Shown piece after piece: positions 55,232 to 63,552 of a stretch of DNA of 64,000 nt. Below the pieces are notes generated by a model, which saw nothing but the letters and a program-made list of their open reading frames with translations, was not told the origin of the DNA and made no database searches. The first letter of the stretch is position 1; each line of letters starts with the position of its first letter. Where the stretch lies: assembly GCF_024171535.1 (NCBI RefSeq), contig NZ_JALJZV010000008.1:1-64000 (forward strand). The letters run 5' to 3'. This DNA comes from Flavobacterium sp. HSC-61S13. Lineage in GTDB: Bacteria; Bacteroidota; Bacteroidia; Flavobacteriales; Flavobacteriaceae. Made by a program: the position numbers and the translations under genes.

Positions 55232-55753
55232 TTAACCAGCTTTTTTTCTATTTAAAATATTTATAGAATCCTTTAGTTGATCAAGTTGCTTATCCTTAAT
55301 GTAATTCATTTCTTTTCCATTAGATTCCCCCATTTTATAAGCGATTGTCCCTACAGTTGTGCTAATAGATAGAATAACAAACCAAAATAACTTACTTGAT
55401 ATTAAATTTATAATATCATTTTTCACTCCTTCTTTATTTGGCTCAATCTCTTGACAAGAATTTATGGCTCCTTTTAATTTGGCAAGTTCTTTATTAAAAG
55501 ATTCACGATAGTTTCCTGAAAATTTAGTTTGATCCACCAATTTGAAAGCTTTGAGTGGCCCACTATCATTATTATAATTTAATCTAATAAAATGTTCAAC
55601 TTTTGAAACCCATGAGTTTAATTCTATGCTAGCGTCTGAGTAATAAATTAGATGCCCATTAAGATCTGTGCCGGGTCTCCTATTATTATCAAAATTTAAT
55701 TTATCCCCTTCTTTTATTAAAGAATCAAGTACTTTTCTCTTGCTTTTTTTCAT
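55232..55753 (-). CDS. Membrane-anchored hypothetical protein, 173 aa, accessory
   Basis: I do not recognise this protein. It has a basic, soluble N-terminal domain of about 115 residues and one membrane helix at about 122-140 (FWFVILSISTTVGTIAY). A charged C-terminal tail rich in Lys and Asp follows. The first 20 codons are Lys-rich. It is AT-rich like the neighbouring ABC-3C genes and lies 260 bases downstream of them on the same strand, with its own palindrome (55808-55824). It may be a fourth, membrane-located component of that system or an unrelated accessory gene. Confidence 0.7.
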   Translation of the reverse strand: MKKSKRKVLDSLIKEGDKLNFDNNRRPGTDLNGHLIYYSDASIELNSWVSKVEHFIRLNYNNDSGPLKAFKLVDQTKFSGNYRESFNKELAKLKGAINSCQEIEPNKEGVKNDIINLISSKLFWFVILSISTTVGTIAYKMGESNGKEMNYIKDKQLDQLKDSINILNRKKAG

Positions 55754-56012
55754 TTTATCAATTATCTAATTTTATTCTATACTTCATAACTTGTACTGAC
55801 ACTTATAATGATGTAATACATCATAATTTCATAAGTATATATATATTCAGCTTTTAAAATGCATTTTTTGATTTGTCCATCGAAGAAAAATCTCTAAAAA
55901 CATAGTTTAAAGAGGTTGTAAATAGTAACTAAATCTATAAAAAAAGTACATTTTATTTTACACCTGTATATATTTCAATTATACCTTACCAAATCTTTGT
56001 TACGACTATTAA
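55754..56012. promoter_or_regulatory. Spacer with a 17-bp palindrome
   Basis: ATGATGTA-A-TACATCAT (55808-55824) is perfect and is framed by ACTTAT (55801-55806) and ATAAGT (55831-55836). It lies 55 bases upstream of the membrane protein's ATG, where a repressor operator could be. The rest is AT-rich and without a gene. Confidence 0.5.
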
Positions 56013-57860
56013 TTATTCTATTAATACTTTTGGTATTAAAGCATTACCATCATGGAATTCTTCTACGATGTGAATGTTATTTAAATGAGATAAGGCTTCA
56101 ACAGGAATATGCTCTAAAACAATCATCTGAAAATTTCCAGTATTACTCTTTCTCGTATGAATAAAGTTGTCAAGTAGCTCAAATGCCTTTGTTATTTTAT
56201 AATCATCGCTCTGTGGATCATTCGTTTTTCTCTTTCCGTTCGTCCCATAATATGGCCTACTAGGTTGATCTATTATTAGGAAAGGGGCAACAAATGGAGA
56301 TTTGTTTTGAAAGATTACTTCATGGATTGCAAGAGAAAAAAACAACTGTAGAAACATATGATTAGAACTGCTGCCGACGTTCTCTATGTAAGAAGTTTTA
56401 GGTTTTCTTAAAAGCAATGCTTTATTTTTATAATCAAAGACAGGTTGATATGTTGAATAATTTGAGAGAGCTTTTTCAGATTCGACCATGTATTCACTAA
56501 TAATTTCTTCCGTGAGTTTAATTGTTAATTCTCGTTTTTCTTCAGTATTTACTACAACTAATTGCATAATCTCCTCTTGTAAATCTCTGATTTCTTCATC
56601 ATATGTCGGAAAAGAAGATGATGAGTTTGTTGAGAATATTTCAAGTTTTGATTTTATTTGGCCTAAAAAGAAATATTTTTCTCTTTCATTTTCAAAACTC
56701 TTATTATCTGTAGATAATAAATCTAATTTTGATTTTATTATTCCTAGATCATTTTCAAAACCCTTTATTGTATCCTTAACTTGTATGTCTATTGGAGTGT
56801 TACTGCTATACGCTTTTCGGATTGAAATTAAATCTTTAGTATATGACTCGACAAGCTCTTCAAAAATTGATGTTTTAATTATTTCAGAATCATTCTCAAT
56901 TAAGAACTCAAGTGGTTTAAGACTGTCTTCAAGATTTGATAGAGACTTTTTATAATTAGTATATTCAGATGAAAACTGATTTAAATTTTTAATTTTTCTT
57001 TGTAAAGTGTAATATAATGATTGTAATTTTTCTTTTTCAGAGCTTATCACAGACTCTGTCTCATATCCTTTAATAGCTTTTTCAAGTTCAACTAATAAAT
57101 TCTCAGTATTGGTATCATTGCTAACTATATTATATTCCTTAGCTTTTTTCAAAATTTCTATACGCTCCTGTTTGAAATCTGAAGTTTTTGATAATATTGT
57201 TTTGTTTTTCCTTATAGATTTAGCTAAATGGTTTTCGAGTTCTGCTTTTTTTTCACTTTTCAAAACATTCTCAACAGTTTCTATTCCTAAAGCTAAATCA
57301 AATATTCTTGGAAGTGCCTCTTTATATCTGATTTCATTTTGTTTATCAAAAAAAACACCTTGATCATTTTCAATAATATTTCCTGAGATAGTATTAAACA
57401 TTAAAAAGTACCGTAGTGAAATTTTGGTACCGGACTTTATATAATTACTGCCATATCCTGTTGGAAATTTAGCATCTCTATCTATTTGGAATTCTGTCTC
57501 AATAATTGATTTTATTGCATTTTCGGAGTTATTTGATGATACAATCAAAGGTATCTCGCCAAATGAAGAAAAGTAGTAATTATTGGAAACTTTACCTTCT
57601 GATAGGGCTTGTCTTGCTAAGGTATAATTTTTGTCATTTATCGAAATATTTATTCCATACCACAAAACATTCTCATTAATCATACTTTCCGATATTCTGC
57701 TTTTGCTGGCAAAGAAACAATAATCAATAATTTCAAGAATAGCACTTTTACCTGTATGACTTCCACCAGTGATTAAATTGACTTTATTTCGTTTAAATTC
57801 TATTTCTCTAATTCTACCATTTTTTAACCATAAAATGATTTTATTTATATTGAATTTCAT
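56013..57860 (-). CDS. ABC-3C system ATPase (DUF3732-type)
   Basis: The 615-residue protein is an SMC/Rad50-like ABC ATPase. Walker A is GGSHTGKS (residues 32-39). A long coiled-coil arm covers about 190-440. Walker B is FLIIDQPS near residue 529, with DQ where most ABC proteins have DE, which is typical of the DUF3732 group. An H-loop-like VLEHIP lies near residue 583. The start overlaps the middle-component gene by four bases (ATGA). It is the motor component of an ABC-three-component conflict system. Confidence 0.9.
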   Translation of the reverse strand: MKFNINKIILWLKNGRIREIEFKRNKVNLITGGSHTGKSAILEIIDYCFFASKSRISESMINENVLWYGINISINDKNYTLARQALSEGKVSNNYYFSSFGEIPLIVSSNNSENAIKSIIETEFQIDRDAKFPTGYGSNYIKSGTKISLRYFLMFNTISGNIIENDQGVFFDKQNEIRYKEALPRIFDLALGIETVENVLKSEKKAELENHLAKSIRKNKTILSKTSDFKQERIEILKKAKEYNIVSNDTNTENLLVELEKAIKGYETESVISSEKEKLQSLYYTLQRKIKNLNQFSSEYTNYKKSLSNLEDSLKPLEFLIENDSEIIKTSIFEELVESYTKDLISIRKAYSSNTPIDIQVKDTIKGFENDLGIIKSKLDLLSTDNKSFENEREKYFFLGQIKSKLEIFSTNSSSSFPTYDEEIRDLQEEIMQLVVVNTEEKRELTIKLTEEIISEYMVESEKALSNYSTYQPVFDYKNKALLLRKPKTSYIENVGSSSNHMFLQLFFSLAIHEVIFQNKSPFVAPFLIIDQPSRPYYGTNGKRKTNDPQSDDYKITKAFELLDNFIHTRKSNTGNFQMIVLEHIPVEALSHLNNIHIVEEFHDGNALIPKVLIE

Positions 57861-58297
57861 AATTGAATTCTTAAGTTTAAGTATAGTTTGTCTTCATTTG
57901 CTGAAAGTAGCGATACGATATTGTTAGCAGCTTGAAATATTTTTTTTGCTCTTTTACCCATTTTAGAATTATATTCTAAGGTTTTAATCTTATATATTAT
58001 GCCATCTTTAATCTCAATATATCCCATTTCTATCAAGTATTGGAGTGATGAAAATGTTAAACTCAAAGAATCGTAATATCTAAGGTTTATATTTGAAAAA
58101 TAATTAGTCTTTTCTGCAATTAGTTTTTCTATACTAGTTACCTGAGTAGTTGATCTGGCCAAATAATTTAAACACTCATTATGAGTGACAAGTGGCAATA
58201 TTAAAGTGATTTTAGCAATTGATAGTTGAGTATCTAAATTTAATACAGAGCTAATTGTGACAATGCCGATACCGATGTTATTATAATCTATTTTCAT
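57857..58297 (-). CDS. ABC-3C system middle component
   Basis: The 146-residue protein is largely helical with a likely winged-helix region (about 75-115). It overlaps the nuclease gene by one base (TAATG, 58295-58299) and the ATPase gene by four bases. Its size, fold and place between the two match the small middle component of ABC-3C systems. It is assigned mainly by context; no catalytic motif is visible. Confidence 0.8.
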   Translation of the reverse strand: MKIDYNNIGIGIVTISSVLNLDTQLSIAKITLILPLVTHNECLNYLARSTTQVTSIEKLIAEKTNYFSNINLRYYDSLSLTFSSLQYLIEMGYIEIKDGIIYKIKTLEYNSKMGKRAKKIFQAANNIVSLLSANEDKLYLNLRIQL

Positions 58298-59523
58298 TAT
58301 TTATGTTTTTCCCAATCTTTTCTCCAACCTATAATTGGTTCGTCCGAAAGCGCATAAAACTTTCCATTACTCATATCAACATCAAACTCTTGTCCTGTTA
58401 GTTTGAGAGAATGTTTAAGCATAGTTTTAAGTACTTCAATACCTTTACTATTATATTGTTCATCTGAATAATGACCCACATGTTGTAAACGAAATTCACT
58501 ATCCCATAAGTTATATGCGTTATCTTTTAAAGTTTTTAACTCTAAATCAGTAATTTCTCCTTCCCTTTTCCAGTTCTCAATGTTATTTAATAATTTGAGT
58601 TTGAATAGAGTTAATCTACTAATGTATTCAATATCAGTTTTTTCAACATACCCAATTTCCATTAACTGTTTAATAAAAATCTGATTTTCTAATTTATCTG
58701 GAAGTAAGCCCTTATATTCTTGAACAACTAATGTATTATTTCTGTAAATATCAAAGTACCCTCTATATTTTCTATAAAACTCATCAAAAGTAATTTCAAT
58801 TTTCAAACCATTCTTGACTTGTATAAAATTATCTTTACGTAATTTAGAATCAATAGTAGTAAATGCTTGATCGATTTTGTTTTGCGGAACCATTTTAGAT
58901 TTAATAGCTTGTTCACATTTTGTAAGTATATCGCTATCATCTAGGTGAAAGAATGTATTTAATAAAAAATGTTCAATAACCTCTTCATCTAAATTTATTA
59001 CATCATTAATATAATCTTTTAATTCTATATTGGTTGTATTGCTACATAAGCTTTGGAAATAACTGATGACATCGTTTTTGTTCTTAGAACCACTTTGAAG
59101 TTCGTTAATTATACCTACTACTTTATTAGATTTATTAGATGATTTATTGCTTGCTAAAACAAAACTTGTTTTCTGTATAAAACTTAGCTGAGCTTGAATT
59201 GTTTCTCGTGAGTCATTTTTATCGCTTATTACCTTAGACCAGTTTGAGAATGTTTTCCACATATCTAAATCTGAGGTAGTCAAATTTATTGGATTGCCCA
59301 CAGTATTTTTTTTAATAGTATGCTTTAATTGATAAAGCATCTGATGATTGTTCCTTAAATCAGTATGTACATCATCTTTAACTTCTAACCCAACAGATTC
59401 ATTAGGTTGCAACATAAGTACTTTCCATAAGAAGAAGTAGTACTGATAATCGAAACCGATCGATTTTGATTCAGCAGCTGTTTTTTCTATATGTGTTTTA
59501 TTATCATTCATAGTACTTAACAT
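58297..59523 (-). CDS. ABC-3C effector with N-terminal Cap4/DUF4297-like nuclease
   Basis: The 408-residue protein starts with a restriction-endonuclease-like domain: a GFDYQYYFF helix (residues 23-31), an E47-x-K-D-D51 strand and a Q65-L-K67 strand, as in Cap4/DUF4297 dsDNA nucleases. The C-terminal half (about 220-408) is the domain that links ABC-3C effectors to the complex. The first ATG (59523) is given; the ATG at 59511 is an alternative. Dam-like DNA cleavage upon sensing phage is the expected role, unproven here. Confidence 0.85.
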   Translation of the reverse strand: MLSTMNDNKTHIEKTAAESKSIGFDYQYYFFLWKVLMLQPNESVGLEVKDDVHTDLRNNHQMLYQLKHTIKKNTVGNPINLTTSDLDMWKTFSNWSKVISDKNDSRETIQAQLSFIQKTSFVLASNKSSNKSNKVVGIINELQSGSKNKNDVISYFQSLCSNTTNIELKDYINDVINLDEEVIEHFLLNTFFHLDDSDILTKCEQAIKSKMVPQNKIDQAFTTIDSKLRKDNFIQVKNGLKIEITFDEFYRKYRGYFDIYRNNTLVVQEYKGLLPDKLENQIFIKQLMEIGYVEKTDIEYISRLTLFKLKLLNNIENWKREGEITDLELKTLKDNAYNLWDSEFRLQHVGHYSDEQYNSKGIEVLKTMLKHSLKLTGQEFDVDMSNGKFYALSDEPIIGWRKDWEKHK

Positions 59524-59758
59524 TAAATTGTCCTTTGACTAAAAATTAGCCATAAATTGTTTTTTAAGAAACCTCGACTTAACCCTTTACCAAAAGCTAG
59601 ATAAAATTTTCATAAAATTAATGCAAACATATTCTATATTTTGTTAACATATGTATGAAAAATTGCAAATAGCATATGAAAATAAAAGAACCAAGATAAT
59701 TATTAACTAAAACACGGAGTATTTTAAATAAGGAGTCCAAGTGGACTGGGTAATAAGC
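59524..59758. promoter_or_regulatory. Promoter region of the ABC-3C operon
   Basis: A -7-like TATGTTTG on the minus strand (59624-59631) lies about 100 bases upstream of the nuclease ATG. No matching -33 element is obvious. CATATG-containing repeats lie upstream. No gene is present. Confidence 0.35.
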
Positions 59759-59759
59759 A

Positions 59760-59788
59760 CAAAAAAAGCCTAACCCAAGGTTAAGCTT
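59760..59788 (-). terminator. Terminator of the HTH gene
   Basis: A 10-bp stem with one G-T pair (AAGCTTAACC with GGTTAGGCTT) over a three-base loop is followed by seven T on the minus strand, 20 bases past the stop of the HTH gene. Confidence 0.82.
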
Positions 59789-59808
59789 TATATACGGTTG
59801 ATGAGGGA

Positions 59809-60237
59809 TTACTTGGTTTGAAGCAGCTTTTCTAAGCGCAGCATCATCTCGTCTTTTTCTTTAAGCATACGCTCGTAGAGGGCGATTTTTTCGTTGTGTA
59901 TTTGTAGGATGGTATCAACGGGATTGAATGTAGGATAGTTGTTATAAACAAATCCTGTAGCATGGTCACTATTTGTAAAAGTATTTGCAATAATGTTTAC
60001 AGCCTGTTCCTCATCAAAATTTTCAATGGCTTCTGCGGGTATTTTTAGTATTTGCGCCACTTGTTGCAGTAAACTGCTTTCTATGGCTTCTTTTTGCTCG
60101 AGTAGGGATATTTTTTGCTGATTCCAGTCTTCTCCCAATTCAAAAGCCAAGGCGTCTTGTTTGATACCTAGCATTTCTCGAAAACGTTTGATGTTTCTGC
60201 CTTGGTGGATTTTGTGGTTGCTGCTGTTTTGTGTCAT
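59809..60237 (-). CDS. HTH (XRE-type) regulator with C-terminal coiled coil
   Basis: The 142-residue protein has a Cro/C1-type HTH (about residues 12-70; GIKQDALAFELGEDWNQQKISLLEQ) and a leucine-rich coiled coil at the C-terminus (about 105-140). It is divergent from the SymE-like toxin, with a spacer of about 140 bases that holds an AACTC-T-GAGTT palindrome. It may repress the toxin gene and itself. Similar proteins are common in Bacteroidota. Confidence 0.85.
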   Translation of the reverse strand: MTQNSSNHKIHQGRNIKRFREMLGIKQDALAFELGEDWNQQKISLLEQKEAIESSLLQQVAQILKIPAEAIENFDEEQAVNIIANTFTNSDHATGFVYNNYPTFNPVDTILQIHNEKIALYERMLKEKDEMMLRLEKLLQTK

Positions 60238-60255
60238 GGCGTCAAAATTAAAATA

Positions 60256-60266
60256 AACTCTGAGTT
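60256..60266. promoter_or_regulatory. Palindrome between HTH and SymE genes
   Basis: AACTC-T-GAGTT is a perfect 5-1-5 palindrome 19 bases upstream of the HTH start, suited to autorepression. It is short, so support is modest. Confidence 0.35.
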
Positions 60267-60379
60267 AAAGATAATTAAATTGCTGTAAAAAACGGCTATT
60301 CGTTTGTAATTTACATTTTGAGACTGTTTTTTACCGCATTTAAAATACCTTTTTTTATCACTCACTTTTAAATGGCGTG

Positions 60380-60613
60380 ATGATGAAAAACAAGACAAAA
60401 AATGAAATAAAGACAAGACAGTTAACCATTTGCGGGAAATACACTCCTAAAAAATATGGAGGAGGCAGCACTTTTCCGATGGTAGTACTCAGTGGAAAAT
60501 GGTTTGAAGAGATTGGTTTTAAACCCGGTCATGTGATTGATGTTATTTATAGCAATACCGGCTCGGTGGTGCTTACCTTGGCTAAGGAACAGCGCTTTGA
60601 GCATTTAAAGTAA
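60380..60613 (+). CDS. symE: SymE-like toxin (SpoVT/AbrB fold)
   Basis: The 77-78-residue protein shows the SymE arrangement: a basic N-terminus, RQLTICGKYTP, a GKWFEEIGFKPGHVIDVIY core and a basic tail. The E. coli relative is a DNA/nucleoid-compacting or RNA-cleaving toxin controlled by the antisense RNA SymR. No antisense RNA can be proven here. Starts in tandem (GTG 60377, ATG 60380, ATG 60383) are equally possible. The divergent HTH gene may regulate it. Confidence 0.82.
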   Translation: MMKNKTKNEIKTRQLTICGKYTPKKYGGGSTFPMVVLSGKWFEEIGFKPGHVIDVIYSNTGSVVLTLAKEQRFEHLK

Positions 60614-60874
60614 AGCGGTTTTTTCATAATACACTTTTGCTACCGCATAAAATTGTGAACGGCAAGTCGTGACCATTTTCCGTGGTGACTTCTCAAGGCA
60701 CTTTCTGATGGTCACCGTTTCCTGTTACGTGTTTTTTATTTAAAAGAGAATAAATGAAAAATACATGGCAGTATGAAAGCGTTTTTTTATAACCTAGCAA
60801 CAACCTTAGTTAGGAATTTGATTTATGCCCAGTTTTTTGTGAAATTCAGGTTATCTATGGATAAGCTCTTATAA
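60614..60874. other. Intergenic region with an inverted repeat
   Basis: The region holds GTGACCAT (60669-60676) and its exact inverted copy ATGGTCAC (60708-60715), 31 bases apart, in otherwise AT-rich sequence. No gene is present. The terminator of the DUF3825 gene follows. Confidence 0.45.
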
Positions 60875-60902
60875 TAAAAAACCCTCCATTGTTGATGGAG
60901 GG
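60875..60902 (-). terminator. Terminator of the DUF3825 gene
   Basis: CCCTCCAT-TGTTG-ATGGAGGG (60882-60902), followed on the minus strand by a T-run. It lies about 150 bases past the DUF3825 stop. Confidence 0.8.
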
Positions 60903-61054
60903 CGCTATCTTGAAGTTTTAAAATCTTTCTTGTAAATCTATCTTGATGTTCTTTTAATTGTATGTAAAATATACTTGCTAATCTCAATATCTTGTTCTAT
61001 ATATAACAAAAATACGACAAATAATTTTTATAATCCAAATATTTACGTGTTTTT

Positions 61055-61801
61055 TTACACTTTTAACCATTCGTCGTCAGGTTTAGCTATAGGTCTGGCG
61101 TTGTTGATTGCCATATCGAGAGTCAAACAGGTTGAAGCTCTATAGACGCCATTTTCTTTTTCAATTACTAATGCTAAATCAGCATTCGCTTTTGTTTGTA
61201 AACAAAGTGGCAATAGTAATTGAAGTTTACCTTTGTAATATTGCGGTATAGCGGTTTTATAATTTCGTTTGACTCTTTTTTTCGCATCTTCAATCGTTCC
61301 ATTTATGATGTTAGATAATAAATGATTCTCCATTGAATTGAAAGGAGAAGGGAAACGAGACTTGTTATCTTGTATTATATGATCAATATTTGTCCGTAAC
61401 TCAAGTTTAACATCATATATCAAATCAGCTGGGTCAGAGATATAAAATGCTGTATCAGCTAATTTGGCAAATTTTGACAAATCTCTATGACTGGATTTTC
61501 TCCAAGCAATAAAATAATAGGGTATTGTTGCACTAGGTTTTTTGTTGTCTTGAAAATAGGCGAAAATTTCCTCTTGATTTTCAGTAACTAAACCGGTATT
61601 AAAGCAAGCGAATTCGCCTTCCGTTTCTATTTTGTTTTCACTTTGAATCTTGTCGAAAGTATGATGTATATAATTTGCTAGAATTTGATTTCTACCATTC
61701 GGATGTTTGTTATAATCCCAATTTTCAGACATTGCAAGTGTTTTTAATTCTTCAATACTTTTTGTGAAATCAGGAAACCAAGAAAATTGAAATAAAGCCA
61801 T
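61055..61801 (-). CDS. DUF3825-domain protein
   Basis: The 248-residue protein has the DUF3825 hallmarks: an N-terminal FACFNTGLVT segment, YFIAWRKSS, and a closing YRASTCLTLDMAINNARPIA. The family occurs near RNA-processing and defence genes but has no proven function. It sits in the accessory region between SymE and the YwqG-like gene, and it may be an antiviral or toxin-related component. No signal or membrane segment is seen. Confidence 0.82.
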   Translation of the reverse strand: MALFQFSWFPDFTKSIEELKTLAMSENWDYNKHPNGRNQILANYIHHTFDKIQSENKIETEGEFACFNTGLVTENQEEIFAYFQDNKKPSATIPYYFIAWRKSSHRDLSKFAKLADTAFYISDPADLIYDVKLELRTNIDHIIQDNKSRFPSPFNSMENHLLSNIINGTIEDAKKRVKRNYKTAIPQYYKGKLQLLLPLCLQTKANADLALVIEKENGVYRASTCLTLDMAINNARPIAKPDDEWLKV

Positions 61802-61993
61802 ATATTTTTATTATAAATGCAATTAAGTCTATTTTTTTTAAATCATGCTGTTTAACAATTACAGTTAACTGGTTTCGTATTGGCTATAGTGGGGGATTGG
61901 GAATACGAAACGATTAATTTCGCACTAGTCTAAACAACAGTGTCTTATTGTTTTGTAAAACATAAAAAAAGAAAATTTATACGGATTTTGCAA
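61802..61993. other. Intergenic region, no gene
   Basis: About 190 AT-rich bases upstream of the DUF3825 gene; no repeat or RNA is convincing. The terminator of the next gene lies at its right end. Confidence 0.4.
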
Positions 61994-62025
61994 TAAAAAA
62001 AAGGAGAAATTTTAGATTTCTCCTT
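61994..62025 (-). terminator. Terminator of the YwqG-like gene
   Basis: A 10-bp stem (62001-62010 with 62016-62025) with a T-run on the minus strand, about 60 bases past the stop. Confidence 0.82.
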
Positions 62026-62085
62026 AAGTCGGTATTTCGCCAAAGCGAATTTTTATAAAGTAAACGTATTTTGTGGCAATGCGGT

Positions 62086-63345
62086 TTAGGTACATTGCAT
62101 AATATAGCCGCTTACTTTTGTTTTATCGCACCAAAACACATAACAAATGCCGCCGCTTCCAAAATAGACTTCGCCATTTTCTATATCAGGTAAGTCTGCG
62201 TCCAGTTGCATTAAAAAGTCCATTTTTTCTCCGCTAATTGGACAAATCAGGACTTCTGCACTTTGAATCCAGCTAGGCTCACCACCGAGCCTAAATAAGT
62301 TTTCTCTACTGTTTGCACTTCCCCAACTTTGATAAAACCATCTATCGGGCGATGCTGAAAACGAAACAAAGGTTTCTTGTATCGGTAGATCGGAATAAAT
62401 TTCTATGTTTTTGAGTTCTCCTATTTTTGAAGGTTGCCCATTTTCGTCGTGTTGGTAAAACACCGCGCCATATTCATTGAGTTCTCGAATATGCATACCT
62501 AAGGTTAGAGTAGATAAATCCGATATCTGGAGTCCATCGGGAATTTGATCAAATGTAATCAGGTGCATGAATGGATTATTTGTATGATGGTCAATCACAC
62601 CCCCAAATTTATAGCTCTTTTCGTCCGCTTTTAAATTCCAAGTCGGATGCTGTTGTTTGTTAAGGTGACTGGGTCTATCATTGACGAAATAATTTTTGGG
62701 AAAACTAAAATGCCTAAGTACATTGGGGCAATAAGGTTCTATGCGGCCGTGTCGTTTTGTAAATCCAACGAGCTCTAAATACGCGAGTAGATAATATTCT
62801 AAATCATCCTCGTCAAAAAGCTTGTTCGTTAGGGCATAATCATGCGCAAAAATGATAACCTCCAAATTTCTAGTCTCCAATAAACGCTCAAAAAGCGCTT
62901 GTTTATCTGTATTACTGGTTTCAGCGCTGATAAATAGGTTTTTAAAAATGGGAATAACATCCATGGCTAAATTCCTCCAGGGGTATGCTTCAAAATAGGT
63001 ATATTCATTGGGTTTTAGTTCAAAGATTAGCCTGAGGTGTTGATGCAATAATTCAGGGAACTGCAAGCTGGCATATTCAATGACGCTTTCGGCATTCTCA
63101 TTCTTGTGTTTTGTAAGAATTTCCACGGCAATAGTGATGAGTTCATCAAATTGAGGTTGGTCTATATAGCTCAGAATATCATTGAAAATCGTGGCGTTTT
63201 TGTCGAAGGTATTTAGGAATTTCGATGCAAATGCAAAGGCATCATTCGAGTTTGATGCCAAGTTAAACAGTCGCTCATAAAGGTTTGTTGTTTGCCAACC
63301 GCTTGTTTTAAAATCGCTGATTAATTGTGCTGCCTTGTCCGTCAT
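62086..63345 (-). CDS. DUF1963/YwqG-like protein
   Basis: The 419-residue protein has an N-terminal helical region (about residues 1-200) and a C-terminal DUF1963-like domain (about 205-419). The latter ends with the family's FRLGGEPSWIQ, a CPISGEKMDFLMQLDAD strand, and GSGGICYVFWC, a possible zinc or ligand site formed by the cysteines. Such proteins occur as immunity proteins of polymorphic toxins. The cognate toxin is not in the window. Confidence 0.8.
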   Translation of the reverse strand: MTDKAAQLISDFKTSGWQTTNLYERLFNLASNSNDAFAFASKFLNTFDKNATIFNDILSYIDQPQFDELITIAVEILTKHKNENAESVIEYASLQFPELLHQHLRLIFELKPNEYTYFEAYPWRNLAMDVIPIFKNLFISAETSNTDKQALFERLLETRNLEVIIFAHDYALTNKLFDEDDLEYYLLAYLELVGFTKRHGRIEPYCPNVLRHFSFPKNYFVNDRPSHLNKQQHPTWNLKADEKSYKFGGVIDHHTNNPFMHLITFDQIPDGLQISDLSTLTLGMHIRELNEYGAVFYQHDENGQPSKIGELKNIEIYSDLPIQETFVSFSASPDRWFYQSWGSANSRENLFRLGGEPSWIQSAEVLICPISGEKMDFLMQLDADLPDIENGEVYFGSGGICYVFWCDKTKVSGYIMQCT

Positions 63346-63471
63346 GATACTGTAATTGAGATAGTAAGGTTTGATTACAAATATCCGAAAGTTTTGTGAG
63401 AATTTAAAAGTGTATAGCTAGTAATTAGGAGTAAGAAAGCTTTTTTAAGAGCAATTTAGATAGGTATATTT

Positions 63472-63498
63472 AAAAACCCGATGCCTAAACATCGGGTT
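63472..63498 (-). terminator. Terminator of the TolC-family gene
   Basis: AACCCGATG-CCTAAA-CATCGGGTT (63475-63498) followed by T on the minus strand, 55 bases past the stop. Confidence 0.85.
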
Positions 63499-63552
63499 AC
63501 AAGAGTAAAAAAACTAAAGAAAAAATAATTAACTAAATAAATAAAAAAAGTA

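Noticed and set aside
4784-60661. TGTGAACGGCAA found in two distant intergenic regions
   Set aside because: A single 12-base match in 64 kb with no shared context is probably chance.
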